A stretch of DNA of 64,000 bases from Basipetospora chlamydospora. Lineage: Eukaryota > Ascomycota > Sordariomycetes > Microascales. How positions within the stretch are numbered: position 1 is the stretch's first letter; every line of letters starts with the position of its first letter. Positions 11,527-21,560 of the stretch are shown one piece after another. The stretch spans positions 6,995,032-7,059,031 of the forward strand of contig BCHP01000001.1 in NCBI GenBank assembly GCA_001599675.1. The letters are read 5' to 3'. The notes beneath the pieces were generated by a model. That model did not search any database and was not told the origin of the DNA. It was given only the letters and a program-made list of their open reading frames with translations. Position numbers and translations under genes: made by a program.

Positions 11527-13310
11527 TTACTTCTCGCGCTCACCGTAGGACCTGGTGGCGTAGTCACCCTTGTACACAATCAGGTCCTGGGGGCGGTAGT
11601 CGTGGCGGCCGGACAGGTAGCTGTCGAGGATGGCCTTGGTGCCGTCGGCGTAGCGCTTCTGGGCATCGAGCGAGGTGCCGGAGACGTGGGGGACCATTGC
11701 GTTGCCGCCGCCGAAGGGGTTCTTGGCGTAGCGCAGGGGGTGGTCCTTGGGGGCGGGCTGGGGGAACCAGACGTCGCCTCCGTAGCCGCGGAGGTGGCCG
11801 GACTGGAGGGCGGCGGCGACATCCTCCTTGACGACGATGGCACCACGGGCAGTGTTGACGAGCCAGGAGCCTATGAAAGTGTTAGCATGCGTGATTTAGG
11901 AAGTTTGGGAGGCTGTGGTATGACGAGATTATGAGTATGAGCGGAAGCGGCGTACCCTTCTTCATCTTGGAGATGAGGTCCTTGTTAAAGAGGCCAAGAG
12001 TAGACTCGTGAAGCGGGCAGTTGATGGTGACAACATCACACTGGGCCACCATTTCCTCAAGGCTCGCCACCCTCCTGGCACCAATCTCCTTCTCGGCCTC
12101 GGCCGACAGGGGCTGGTAATCATAGTAGAGCAGCTCGGCGCAGTCAAACGGCTTCAGCCTCCGCAGCACCCTCTCGCCGATCCTGCCGACGCCGACGGTG
12201 CCGACGACCTTGCCCTCGAGGTCGAACTCGTTCTTGGCGGCGGCGGCCACGTCCCACTCGCCGCGCTCCACCTGCTCGTGGGCGGGGACGAAGTTGCGGA
12301 CGAGGACGAGGATGGTCATGAGGACGTGCTCGGCGACGGAGACGACGTTGGAGCCGGTGACCTCGGCGACGGTGATGCCGCCGTTGGTCTTGTTGGCGGC
12401 GTTGAGGTCGACGTGGTCGGAGCCGATGCCGGCGGTGATGGCGAGCTTGAGGTTCTTGGCCTTGGCGAGGCGGTCGGCCGTGAGGTAGCCGGGGTGGAAG
12501 CTGGCCCAGCGAGTTAGTCGGGAAACAAAAAAAAAATTGTTTTCAACGGGCTGGAGAAGAGAAAAAGAAAAAGGCCAGACTCACGGGGTGGTGATGATAA
12601 TTTCGGCATCTACGAGTTCCTTGTCAAAGGTGGAACCCTCGCCCTCCTTGTCGGAGGTGGTGACGAGGGTGTGGCCCTGATCCTCGAGCCACTTGCGGAG
12701 GCCGAGCTCATTCTCTGTGGTGCCGAGCAGCTCCGGGACCTGTGGTTCGGCCAAGTATTAGCCTCGTTATTTTTTATTTTTTTTTTGTTTCTTCTCCACG
12801 TGGCTCGTCGATGCCCTTGCATGGATGGCTCAGTGTCATGAAATAAGGGTGCATAAGGAACAGCCCCGTAGTGTGTAGCTTAACCACATGGCAGGGAACA
12901 ACCGTGGGTCCATGAGGGCGATGGCGACTGCATCTCCGTGGGAAGACTCGCGGTAGTAGTGGAGGTTACCCCGCATTCATGGAGCACATTTGGTCAATTT
13001 GCCTCCACCCAGGCCGAAGAGGGCTCCGCATAGCGGGTCGATGACGCCGGCGACTGCGTCGGCAGTTTGTATCCGACATGACGAAGGGACGGGGGCAGAG
13101 GGGCAGGACGATAGAATACGTGCTATACGGGAATACAGTGAGACGGGGATGGGAACTGGAGAAAAATACTCACATCTACGGCGTGCTGACCGCCATCGTA
13201 GAGAACGAGAAGAACTTTGACCTGTGAAGTCGGTTAGAGTGGGATTTGTCCGGTGGTATGTAGCCACCCATGGCATCCTAGTGTAATCGGGGATTCAAGG
13301 GACGTACCAT
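11527..13310 (-). CDS. fdh: NAD+-dependent formate dehydrogenase
   Basis: Oxidises formate to CO2 with NAD+, a cytosolic step of C1 detoxification. Five exons on the minus strand: 13310-13308, 13221-13174, 12739-12585, 12500-11956 and 11870-11527, giving 364 residues, the normal fungal length. Exon 1 is only the ATG, followed by GTACGT; exon 2 gives VKVLLVLYDGGQHAVD. Exon 3 continues VPELLGTTENELGLRKWL after a 434-nt intron. The D-2-hydroxyacid dehydrogenase features are present: TAGIGSDHVDLNAA, the nucleotide-binding VGTVGVGRIGERVLRRL, NCPLHESTLGLFN, NTARGAIVVKEDV, and the catalytic-His motif PHVSGTSLDAQ. The C-terminus ends SYGEREK. All junctions preserve frame. A very high-confidence family call; only the exon-1/intron-2 layout needs transcript support. 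Confidence 0.95.
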
Positions 13311-14102
13311 CTTGGAATGGAGGAGAAGGACGGCGGTACGAGAGTGCCTTGGTAGTGATTCGTCAATGGGGCAGGGTGGCTTTCCGGGTGCTGAGCTGAG
13401 GTAATGGAGAACAGGAACAGGAACAGGAGATGGGGGATGGAAGTTGAGAACGGAGGGAGGAGATACCTAATGCGATTCCGGGGGGAGGGGAAGTAGTTTA
13501 TGTATTATCACCGACTATCAAGATCAATCAATACAGACAGACGCAGACAACAACCGTGAACTCGATCCATGGATCCGCTGGCCCTAGGGCGATGCACGCG
13601 CAATGCTGGCAATGCCAAACGACCTCCGCTACAACTGTTGAGGGGAAGCTGTCTTTCCGCACTGCCGACGAGGGGGATTTCATCGTCACTGAACCCCACC
13701 TCGGATCCTCCCAGATGCCCAGAGATCTCGGTGGTTGCGCTTTGCCGTGTGTGACCGTGAGCTGCCGTCCCCGCAAGAAATTGGGGTCACACACCCACTA
13801 GTTACGGCTTCCGCGCGCACTCTAGCACCACGCTTTGGTCCTACCCGCAGCGCTGATCCACAAGATCCATGCGTCAGCCCGTCCGGAAACCCCTCAGTTC
13901 GTGTCCCCTGGTTTCCGTGCGCATCTCGGTACTTGCAAGCCGAACCCTGAAGGCCGGTTTTTTTGCACCCTTCCGATGGAGCTTGCCGATCGATCCACAC
14001 AAAAAAGGGCGAGAGAGACGGAAGGAAGGGATGTGAAGGGAAGCGGGGGCGCCACTTGCCCCCTTCGGGAGATTAGTTTTCCCGAAGTCCGATCAGCGAG
14101 GT

Positions 14103-14122
14103 TTCCCCGAAGAAGTGGAGAA
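14103..14122. repeat. 20-bp motif shared with 3492-3511
   Basis: Second exact copy of ttccccgaagaagtggagaa, about 795 bp upstream of the formate dehydrogenase ATG. Similarity fades quickly on both sides, apart from a weak cgag match just upstream. Confidence 0.6.
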
Positions 14123-14162
14123 AATCAGCCGAGCTAACGCTGCTCGTGGACAAGGATTACGT

Positions 14163-14191
14163 ACATTCTACTACGTCACGTAGTAGAATGT
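14163..14191. promoter_or_regulatory. 29-bp palindrome (14-bp perfect arms, 1-nt centre) upstream of fdh
   Basis: Arm 14163-14176 (acattctactacgt) is the exact reverse complement of 14178-14191, around the single base C at 14177. The centre reads tacgtcacgta, which includes a TGACGT half-site on the minus strand as used by ATF/CREB-type bZIP factors. It lies about 850 bp upstream of the formate dehydrogenase start. It could be a dimer-binding operator or a cruciform or short mobile-element remnant; the sequence alone does not decide. Confidence 0.5.
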
Positions 14192-15123
14192 CTCTGAAAC
14201 AGCTGCGGGCGCCAAGTTGTGAGCGTAATCTGCCAGTGGTGATCTACTCGTAGTGATGCGCCATATCTGATCCTTCACATTGACGCCGAAATGCAAGGCC
14301 ATTTCACAAATACTCGCTTCCGTCCACTTCCGACTCTCCCAACGCCTCGGACGAATGGATCCGGAAGGCTCAATCTCACTGCCATCTCGGTGATTCTCGT
14401 CCGGCCTTGATGGAGACTCGTGGGTCTTTCGGGCATGCTCCCGCAGGTTGCAGCCTCCAAACTGCTCGCACAGAACGACGGAAGGACGTGAAAAAAACGA
14501 CCCGAGGAGTGATAGCGTTACATGTTGTTGAACAAAAGCACGTCATTTGATGCAATATAGAGAACGCCGAGTATCGACTCAGCTAGGGATGCCCCCCCTT
14601 CTCAATCAAGCTGATGGGTGTTAAGTCGTCATGAAGGGCCACAGCGATATTCGGCCTCTCCATCAATCGAGATCGGCGCGCTAAAAACGCGAGAGACCCA
14701 ACGTGGAAACGGCCAGAGACATATCCTTAACAATATATTGACTAGGAAGTAGGAACTGCATACAATATAAACGATAGCCAGTACCGTCAACAAGAAGACT
14801 CGGCTCATGATAGACGAGAAAATGAAAACAACAAGAAAAGACAGCGCGTAAGTAGTGGTGATGATGATGCCGAAGACCGAGGGCGATAGGCAAGTTGCCA
14901 GTTTCCGATACAAAAATACAAGAAAAGAAAAAAAAAAAAGACGTAGTCCAACAATCATACAAGTAGTTTTTCCCCTCGAAGAATTACCCGACTCCACTAT
15001 CCCCGAATCCAAGTTGCTCAAGAGTTCCCATCCAGGCGAAAGGCGATGAAGGCGGCAAGGTAGCTGGAACCGACGGAAACACCAAAAGCACCACCAATTG
15101 CCCGGGGTGGGCGTGGTTGCTGC

Positions 15124-16218
15124 TCAGGCAGACAGATGGTCCGGAGTGCCCGGCAGGTCCAAGCCAGGGAGGTAGACCAGCCATTCGCGCGTCACCACCT
15201 CGATGTCGGGCAAGTCCACATATCGCGGAAAGGCCGGGTGGACAGTGCGCCTCCGGATTGCCTGGAGGTCCCTGGGCTTGTAGGGCGACATCTCATGCGG
15301 CTCCGAGAGCGCGATGGGCAAGTCCTCGCCGAGGAGGGAGGCGTGGCCGATTTCCGTCCGTTTCAGAAAGTCCTCCGAGGGGATCCTGGCCTGGGTGCGC
15401 GCGTCGTTGAGACGCAGGAAAGCCAGCCGGTTGTCGACAAAGGGCTGGTTCACGAACCTCATGTGGGAGAGGGCGAGCTGGCGGAGGTTCGGGAAGCCGT
15501 GCCTGAGGAGAAGGGCGAGCGGGTCGGCCCTGCACCCCAGCCCAGCCCAGCAGGGAAGTCGACCGGCGTCCATAATGTCCAGCGCCTGCTCCCCGCGGTA
15601 GTCCTCCGGATTGCGCGTGTTGAGATTGTCGGGCCTCGGGAAGTCGTCCCCGTCTTTGCACTTGCACATGTACCGCCGGAAATGGGCCGTTTGCGTCGTC
15701 TTCAGCCTGGCCAGAGACAGCTCCAAGTTGTACACCACCGCCGCCAAAGCCTTGTACCTGGGGCACGGGTGCTCCAAGTGCCTTATCTGGACCTTCCAGG
15801 TGAGTGCGGGCAAGCAGAAGGTGTCGAAAGCACTGCTCACCCTCACGGGGTAGGTGTCCAGACTCCCGATGCCGGCGTTGTTGGCTACTCGGATGGTGAT
15901 GGTGTTGGGGAGGAAGAGTTCGTACGCGGCCTTGAAAAATCTGTTGATGGCGCCCAGGCGCCGGCCTCGCTCGGTGGACGCGGCCAGGTTTCGCCGGGTC
16001 CTCGGAGAAACATGCAGAGCATCATCGCCTGCTGGGACGCCGCCAGGGTTGGTCGCCCAACGATCATCCGCGGACTTGGGAATGACATCCTCAAGGACAT
16101 GTACTCGCCCAGCTGCCTCCTCGATAAAGATTGGCTTCAAAATCAGCAGGCCTATTTCGACGGGAAAGGGGCCCAGGCCGAACTGGCCTTCGATGGCTTG
16201 GGGGTCATCGTTGTCCAT
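15124..16218 (-). CDS. 2EXR-like family protein, paralog A of a three-gene tandem array
   Basis: Single exon, 364 residues, starting MDNDDPQAIEGQF at 16218. The earlier in-frame codon at 16305 is GTG and was not used; the parallel start MDNENTQ in paralog B supports this choice. The N-terminus (FPVEIGLLILKPIFIEEAAG, then RVHVLEDVI) is a diverged version of the fungal 2EXR motif. The middle carries HPCPRYKALAAVVYNLE and a C-x-C element (YMCKCKDGDDF). The second half has GLGCRADPLALLL, then GFPNLRQLALSH, and ends FPRYVDLPDIEVVTREWLVY, LPGLD. These last blocks are shared with paralogs B and C. 2EXR proteins are a large, expanded, mostly uncharacterised fungal family. Function unknown; family call is moderate, paralogy is clear. 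Confidence 0.75.
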   Translation of the reverse strand: MDNDDPQAIEGQFGLGPFPVEIGLLILKPIFIEEAAGRVHVLEDVIPKSADDRWATNPGGVPAGDDALHVSPRTRRNLAASTERGRRLGAINRFFKAAYELFLPNTITIRVANNAGIGSLDTYPVRVSSAFDTFCLPALTWKVQIRHLEHPCPRYKALAAVVYNLELSLARLKTTQTAHFRRYMCKCKDGDDFPRPDNLNTRNPEDYRGEQALDIMDAGRLPCWAGLGCRADPLALLLRHGFPNLRQLALSHMRFVNQPFVDNRLAFLRLNDARTQARIPSEDFLKRTEIGHASLLGEDLPIALSEPHEMSPYKPRDLQAIRRRTVHPAFPRYVDLPDIEVVTREWLVYLPGLDLPGTPDHLSA

Positions 16219-17653
16219 GTTTAAATACCCAACACCCAGGTGATTCTTCCGAGGAATCGACAAGTTAGTCAAGGGCTCATTCAAATGTCTCTTCAAATAT
16301 TCCACTAAGATAAGAATAAGCCCGGGGGTGTAAAGACCTACTATGAAAGGTGTAGGTGGGACTGGGGGGCCTAGCTGGCTGTAGGGCTGTAGAGTTGGTT
16401 GCCTTTACGGAACAAAGGGAGGACTAGCTGGGTATGTTGGTCAACGAGATCTCGATCTCTGGAGAGCAGCAATGTTAGAACAGGGGCAGCTGGATATATA
16501 TGTACCTGTAACCAAGGATGCAATGGATGATGCGAGTTGGGAAGGTTGGTCCTAGGGGAAGATGGCTTCTCGCCCACCACGACGCTATGGGGTCTGTAGA
16601 CGGTGGGAAGGCTGGGCCGCCAGAGAGGGAAGTCGATGTAGAAGGAGAAATACTAAAGAATTGGTTTATGAAGTATGTCTGAATGGAGGGAGACGAAAAG
16701 TTGTGTTGTTGTGAAAAAGGGACAGACTTCCTCGATGTCGACTCTCTCAGTGTTGATGGTGTTGTTTTGGGGAAGAGATTGTTGACGAACTCGGGAGCAG
16801 AGCTTCATGTTGTGGGAAATCTCTGCAACTGCCCCTTCTGGTATTGTATTCGGATACCATGGCAACCTCATTGTTCATGTTCAAAGTGTTACCCGTATGG
16901 AGGTTGGCGATCGCTGGCAGTTGGAGGGCCCGGTGGGTTTGGCGGGCGTGCTGTGAGGTTGGGATCGTGGAGGAGCAGGGGCATGACGGGGCTCCCATAA
17001 AGGATCCATTCAACGTTTGCTCAAAGGCTTCCATACTGGCAAGGGAGCTTCCTGAGAGAAGTGTCCTTTCTTCCTTTCACTGAGGCCTTCTGCTCTATCC
17101 TCGGCCTTGGCCGTTACTGAAGACTATGGGCATCAGGGTCATGGCAGGAACGCCCAACAAGCGACTGTAGATGTTGACGGTTTGGTTTCTGTATGGACTA
17201 CTTTGGCATCACTAATGCAAAACGGACTCCAGAGGGTCTGCAGCTTGTTCCGACAGGGGTGGCTCAATGCCCCCTCTCCCCAGTGGAGAGCCGTCAAGTG
17301 TTCTGGAAACAGCTCTGGAGCTGAATACCTTCTTACTTTGGACTTTTGGACATACGACACATCTGAAACAGAGACAGCTAACTCTCTTGTTCAATCCTCG
17401 TATTCTATGATCTTGGGGCCATGATAGGTAATGTGTATGTGGTCTTTTGGGCGGGCTACCTACAGAAGCGAAGCGGTATTGAGTTACCTGTGTCCTTTAC
17501 GCAATCTAGGGAACGGGGCCGTCAAAGGTCCGGCGACATCCTAAGAGAGGAAGAAAAGGAAGAAACAGCGATTACACCCCGAGGTCCGTCTAACTCCCCA
17601 TCTAGCGCGTGCAAGACACTTTTCACTTCTCCTTGCCCTCTCCTTCTCCCAGT
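16219..17653. other. Intergenic between paralogs A and B
   Basis: About 1.4 kb, serving as promoter of paralog A and 3' flank of paralog B. Short open frames on both strands lack coding character. No gene seen. Confidence 0.5.
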
Positions 17654-18781
17654 TCACTCCCCTCGCAAGTCCTCCTCAGTGGGCCGCTCATCCGAGCCGG
17701 GAAGATACACGAGCCAGTCCCGGATCAACAGTTCCACGTCCTTCTTCAGCGTATGGTACCGGGGGAAGTCCTGGCGCGTCTCGTTGCGGACCGCCTCGAG
17801 CAAGGGATGATGGTAACTGGACCCGCCACCTTCCATGAACGGCCCGAACGGGTATATCTCGCCAATAGCCATCGCGTGCCGCCCGAACCTGGTCTCGGCG
17901 ATAAACCGCGCAGTAGACACGCCTATCTCCGCAGCCCTGCGGCGCTGGAAACCCATCCAGACGTCGGCGCTAGCCTGGGGGACGAGGTGCTTGACCGAGA
18001 CGGTGAGTGTCCGGAGGTGCGGGAAGCAGTCGTTTAGGAAGAAAGGGAGGGGATCCCTCCGGCAGCCCCTCCTGCCCGTGCACGGTATGTGGTAGGGCTC
18101 GGGGTGCACCTGGTCCAGATTGAGGTATTCCACTGTGGGCCGCGGGTTGTAGTTCTCGCGGCGCCAGTCGGAGTCGTCGCCGCAGTGGCAGAGGTAGTTG
18201 TCGAAGTGTTCTAGCTGCGCGGGGACTAGGTCCTCGAGCGGGAACTCGAGGTGCTGGATCGCGGCTGCGAGGGACATGAACCTCGGGCAGGGGGTCATCA
18301 AGTGGATGACCTGGCTGGCCCACTCGACGGGGCTCAGGACGAAGGTGGCCAGGTCGCTGCTGAACCAAATCCTCTCAGACTTGGAGATGGCGAGGCCGTT
18401 CTCGCCGATGAACTCAAAGTCCAGCTTCATGTTCAGGACGGCTGAGGACAGTTCCTTGGATCTCTTGTCGATCGCGCGGATGTGGCGGATGGCCTCTGTC
18501 GACCTGGCAAAGGTCGCCCGGTTCTGTATCGGGATCTGGACAACGGTCGACCGTGGGTCGACGCCGCGGTGCCTGCACTGGATATTAGCCACGGTGGGAC
18601 ACATGGGCTTCACGCCCTCCACGACGATGACGGTGCTGGCCGCCATGATGATGGCGTATTCCCAGATGATGTCGCGGATTTCGTTGGCGAGGTGCTCCGT
18701 CTGCCATCCCCAGCCTTCGTCATCGGGGGCGGCACGGTTGCCTTGAGGAGCAGCGGCCTCTTGGGTGTTCTCGTTGTCCAT
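17654..18781 (-). CDS. 2EXR-like family protein, paralog B
   Basis: Single exon, 375 residues, ATG at 18781 (MDNENTQEAAAPQG), stop TGA at 17654-17656. A 2EXR-like N-terminal block is present (LANEIRDIIWEYAIIMAAST, then VIVVEG). It is followed by the family's internal blocks: TPCPRFMSLAAAIQHLEFPL, the C-x-C element YLCHCGDDSDW, GRRGCRRDPLPFFLN with FPHLRTLTVS, and the C-terminal FPRYHTLKKDVELLIRDWLV, YLPGSDE. Its order and spacing match paralogs A and C, so the three genes arose by tandem duplication followed by strong divergence. No signal peptide or membrane segment is seen. Function unknown. Confidence 0.78.
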   Translation of the reverse strand: MDNENTQEAAAPQGNRAAPDDEGWGWQTEHLANEIRDIIWEYAIIMAASTVIVVEGVKPMCPTVANIQCRHRGVDPRSTVVQIPIQNRATFARSTEAIRHIRAIDKRSKELSSAVLNMKLDFEFIGENGLAISKSERIWFSSDLATFVLSPVEWASQVIHLMTPCPRFMSLAAAIQHLEFPLEDLVPAQLEHFDNYLCHCGDDSDWRRENYNPRPTVEYLNLDQVHPEPYHIPCTGRRGCRRDPLPFFLNDCFPHLRTLTVSVKHLVPQASADVWMGFQRRRAAEIGVSTARFIAETRFGRHAMAIGEIYPFGPFMEGGGSSYHHPLLEAVRNETRQDFPRYHTLKKDVELLIRDWLVYLPGSDERPTEEDLRGE

Positions 18782-20414
18782 GGTGAAGGTTGAAGGACCG
18801 CGAAACTCCTGCGCCTTGTTGGGTGATTTAAACTAGGGTGAAGATCAAGCCTCTCGAGGCTTGCGTTGCTATGGACACCCTGTAGTGGCTACCGCGCGAA
18901 TCGAAAAGTAGGTTGTTTCATTCGGTAGAGGTGACTGCTCCTGGAGCGTATTGGTCAGTGAGGGTGTCAAGAAATGGTCATAGAAAGCAGGAGACGAGGC
19001 GGATGCCTCACATGGATACTAAGGCGCTGATTGTGGTTGGAAGAGTCGTGCTGCTGGGCGGATGACGCTGTCTTCGCTGCAATGGTGCAACTGCGCGATA
19101 GAGAGGAGGTTTCAGTACGCGTTCGGTACAGGGCAAAGATAGTCGCAACATGAGACTTACTCAGGATGTTGTGGAAGTTGAACTGTTTGGTCCCTAGATA
19201 TGAAAACCACCGGGATGATGTGGCCGAGGGAAGCGAATAGTGGCAAACACCCAGACAGTGGCCGTCATTGTTGTGATGAGAAAAGCCTGCAGATGACTGC
19301 GCCCCTTCCTTAGATTTACTCACTTCAAATGCGATGTTTCCCGCCTCAGATAGTGGTGGTGCCTTTCCAAGAAGCTGGCGATCGGCGACAGTTGCCCGCA
19401 TGGGCTGGCGTGGGGAGGGTGTCGTGAGACCTGGGTGCTAGACCCCCGGCTGGCTTGGACAAGGAGGAACCTCTTTCTTGCGGTGGGAACAAGGAATATG
19501 TGAATCTTTTGTTACAAGATCTTCCCCTAGAAGCCGGCTTCCTTCAATAAGCGTTATTCTGTTTGCTTTCATCCACAGGACCATGGTGTGATCTTCCCCT
19601 TCCAGCGCTGGGACTCGCCTTCTACACTCGTTCTCTTACATGATGCCAAGACTTACTTTGCCTAGAGCCGCTGGCTGTATCTCCTCCTCATCTCAAGCCA
19701 GGTAAGTCCTCTTCCAAGGCCGTGGGGTATCGCCTGTCGAGAAAGACGATAATCGTTTACAGCACTTCAGCGGAGGACGCCGAGCTATACAGTTCTCCGA
19801 CATGACGGATCCAGAGCTTCCTACACGCCGCTAGAATACCGGCGACTTTATGCTCATTCGCTACCACAAGAATTACGGCGAAGAATTCTGCCCGTCGTTG
19901 ACTATACACGCATCCTCAAAAGCATCCTCACACGTGGCAAGACACCAGAGCTCCCGTATATGCGCCCATTCCCGCCCCATGTATCAAGCGATGCCAAGCC
20001 AAAGAGTGATGAAAAGTAAATGTCGTAAGGTGATTTATACCATGATGCTAGACTGACTGTGTTCTCTATGACGCTCCAGATGTCCGGTGAAGATTCTCAG
20101 TATTATCCACCGTGTCCGACAAGAGCCGGCAAAATCTAAGATAAACCTATCCCTTATTATGACCCTAGAACGAACGCCAGGCTCCGAATCTGCAATGAAA
20201 AAAAAAAAAAAAAAAAAGGAAAAAGAAAAACCTGTCGTCGCAAACGAAACCTGGAAACCACTTCTCTCCTAGGCTTGGGTCGCCGAAAGTCGAAAATGAC
20301 AAAGGGACTCCGAGCTCGGTCTGCCGGAGGAGATCTCTTTCCGATCAGGATGGTGATACCGAACAATGGTGGTGAGCTGCAACACCGGCGTGAAACCAGC
20401 GAGAAACTCAGACT
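18782..20414. other. Intergenic between paralogs B and C
   Basis: About 1.6 kb. A 144-codon minus-strand open frame (18967-19401) has no recognisable domain and biased low-complexity composition; I do not call it. A run of 20 A lies at 20198-20217. Confidence 0.5.
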
Positions 20415-21560
20415 CTACGATGCCAACAAGGAAAGCTCATTATCCTCAGGAGTCGTTTCTGGAAATTCGTCTACACCCGGTTGATACACCAACCATTCCC
20501 GGACAGTGAAAATCAGACACCTCTCAAAGGTGTGATACCGAGGAAACACCCAGTGGTCGAGGCCCCCGAATTGACCATACACCTGGATTCTGCCCACGTC
20601 TATCTCGTGACTGGGGCTACCACTCCACAGACGGTAGAGGTTGGGGTCCTTCAACAAGACTGTGGTGCACCAGCGGAGCGGCATCTCTTGGACTTTCTCC
20701 TCGATCTGACACAAGCTCAAAGCCCCGTCACGCAAGTTTTGCATGAACGCCTTGTACATTTGGTCCGTCATGGGGATTTCATTTGCGAAGTAGAGCGTCT
20801 CGAGGCTGGGGAATGCCCTGTTGATGAAGAAGGGAAAGGGGTCTTGCCTGCATCCTCTCCCTGTGTTGCAGGGCTGGAACGGCAGTCCATCCATTCCATC
20901 GTTGTTCGCCTCGACGAAATATTCCTCCACCGGGAGTGTGTTGTGGGGGAGCGGGGCCTTGTGATCCTCCGCCGTGCACATGCATACCCCCAACTCGTAA
21001 AAGAACCCGGCAAGGAGGCGGGAGTTCCTGAGTTTGGCGACGTTGAACTCCAGCTTGTGGATCTTGTTGCAAATGGAGGCGTAGAGGGGGCATGGCGCCT
21101 CGACCAGGAACTGTCTTTGCGCATACCACTTGGGCGGCGACATTCGAATGGTGTCGAACCGGAAGTTGAGTCGGAGAACCATGCTCTCGGGTGCCGGGTC
21201 TTCGTGCTCCGCGGAACCAAGTGAAAATGGGGGGACGAAGATGAAGTTGACCGTATCTGGCAGGGCCCATTTGACTCGCTTTCTGGACCCAAGGCAGACG
21301 GAGCCTAGCCAACGACCAGGCCGGGTTGAAGAGCTGAGGGGAGTGCGCAACTCAGAAGGTAGCTCGATCACAATCTGATCCTGATCCAGAGGGCCTTGAT
21401 CACGGTCACCGTGGTTGGAAAAGAAGTTCTCCAAGATGTGAACACGATCCACAGCCTCTTCATGGATAGCAATGTCCCATATCATGTCCTGGAGCTCAAC
21501 GGGGAGCGTCTTGAACGAGGCGGATGGGACTAGAGCCTGGGGAGAGTCGCGTGATTCCAT
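20415..21560 (-). CDS. 2EXR-like family protein, paralog C
   Basis: Single exon, 381 residues, ATG at 21560 (MESRDSPQALVPSAS), stop TAG at 20415-20417. It has the best-preserved 2EXR signature of the three: FKTLPVELQDMIWDIAIHEE, then AVDRVHILENFF. The internal blocks follow: APCPLYASICNKIHKLEFNV, the C-x-C element VCMCTAEDHK, GRGCRQDPFPFFIN with FPSLETLYFAN, and the C-terminal FPRYHTFERCLIFTVREWLV, YQPGVDE. This copy anchors the family assignment of paralogs A and B. No signal peptide. Function unknown; the family is typically expanded in plant-associated and saprobic ascomycetes. Confidence 0.8.
   Translation of the reverse strand: MESRDSPQALVPSASFKTLPVELQDMIWDIAIHEEAVDRVHILENFFSNHGDRDQGPLDQDQIVIELPSELRTPLSSSTRPGRWLGSVCLGSRKRVKWALPDTVNFIFVPPFSLGSAEHEDPAPESMVLRLNFRFDTIRMSPPKWYAQRQFLVEAPCPLYASICNKIHKLEFNVAKLRNSRLLAGFFYELGVCMCTAEDHKAPLPHNTLPVEEYFVEANNDGMDGLPFQPCNTGRGCRQDPFPFFINRAFPSLETLYFANEIPMTDQMYKAFMQNLRDGALSLCQIEEKVQEMPLRWCTTVLLKDPNLYRLWSGSPSHEIDVGRIQVYGQFGGLDHWVFPRYHTFERCLIFTVREWLVYQPGVDEFPETTPEDNELSLLAS

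Larger units (their letters stand above)
13311..15123. other. Intergenic: formate dehydrogenase upstream region
   Basis: About 1.8 kb with no supported gene. It carries the second copy of the 20-bp shared motif (14103-14122) and a long near-perfect palindrome (14163-14191). The rest, toward 15123, is the 3' flank of the first 2EXR-like gene, with AT-rich and A-run sequence around 14820-14940. Confidence 0.5.

Noticed and set aside
18967..19401. 144-codon minus-strand open frame upstream of paralog B
   Set aside because: It starts with ATG but has no domain, biased composition, and lies where a promoter is expected.
20415..20417. A further candidate recoded TAG at the end of paralog C
   Set aside because: Sequence after this stop is low-complexity and runs into a homopolymer tract; it does not look coding, and the protein ends at the same place as its paralogs.
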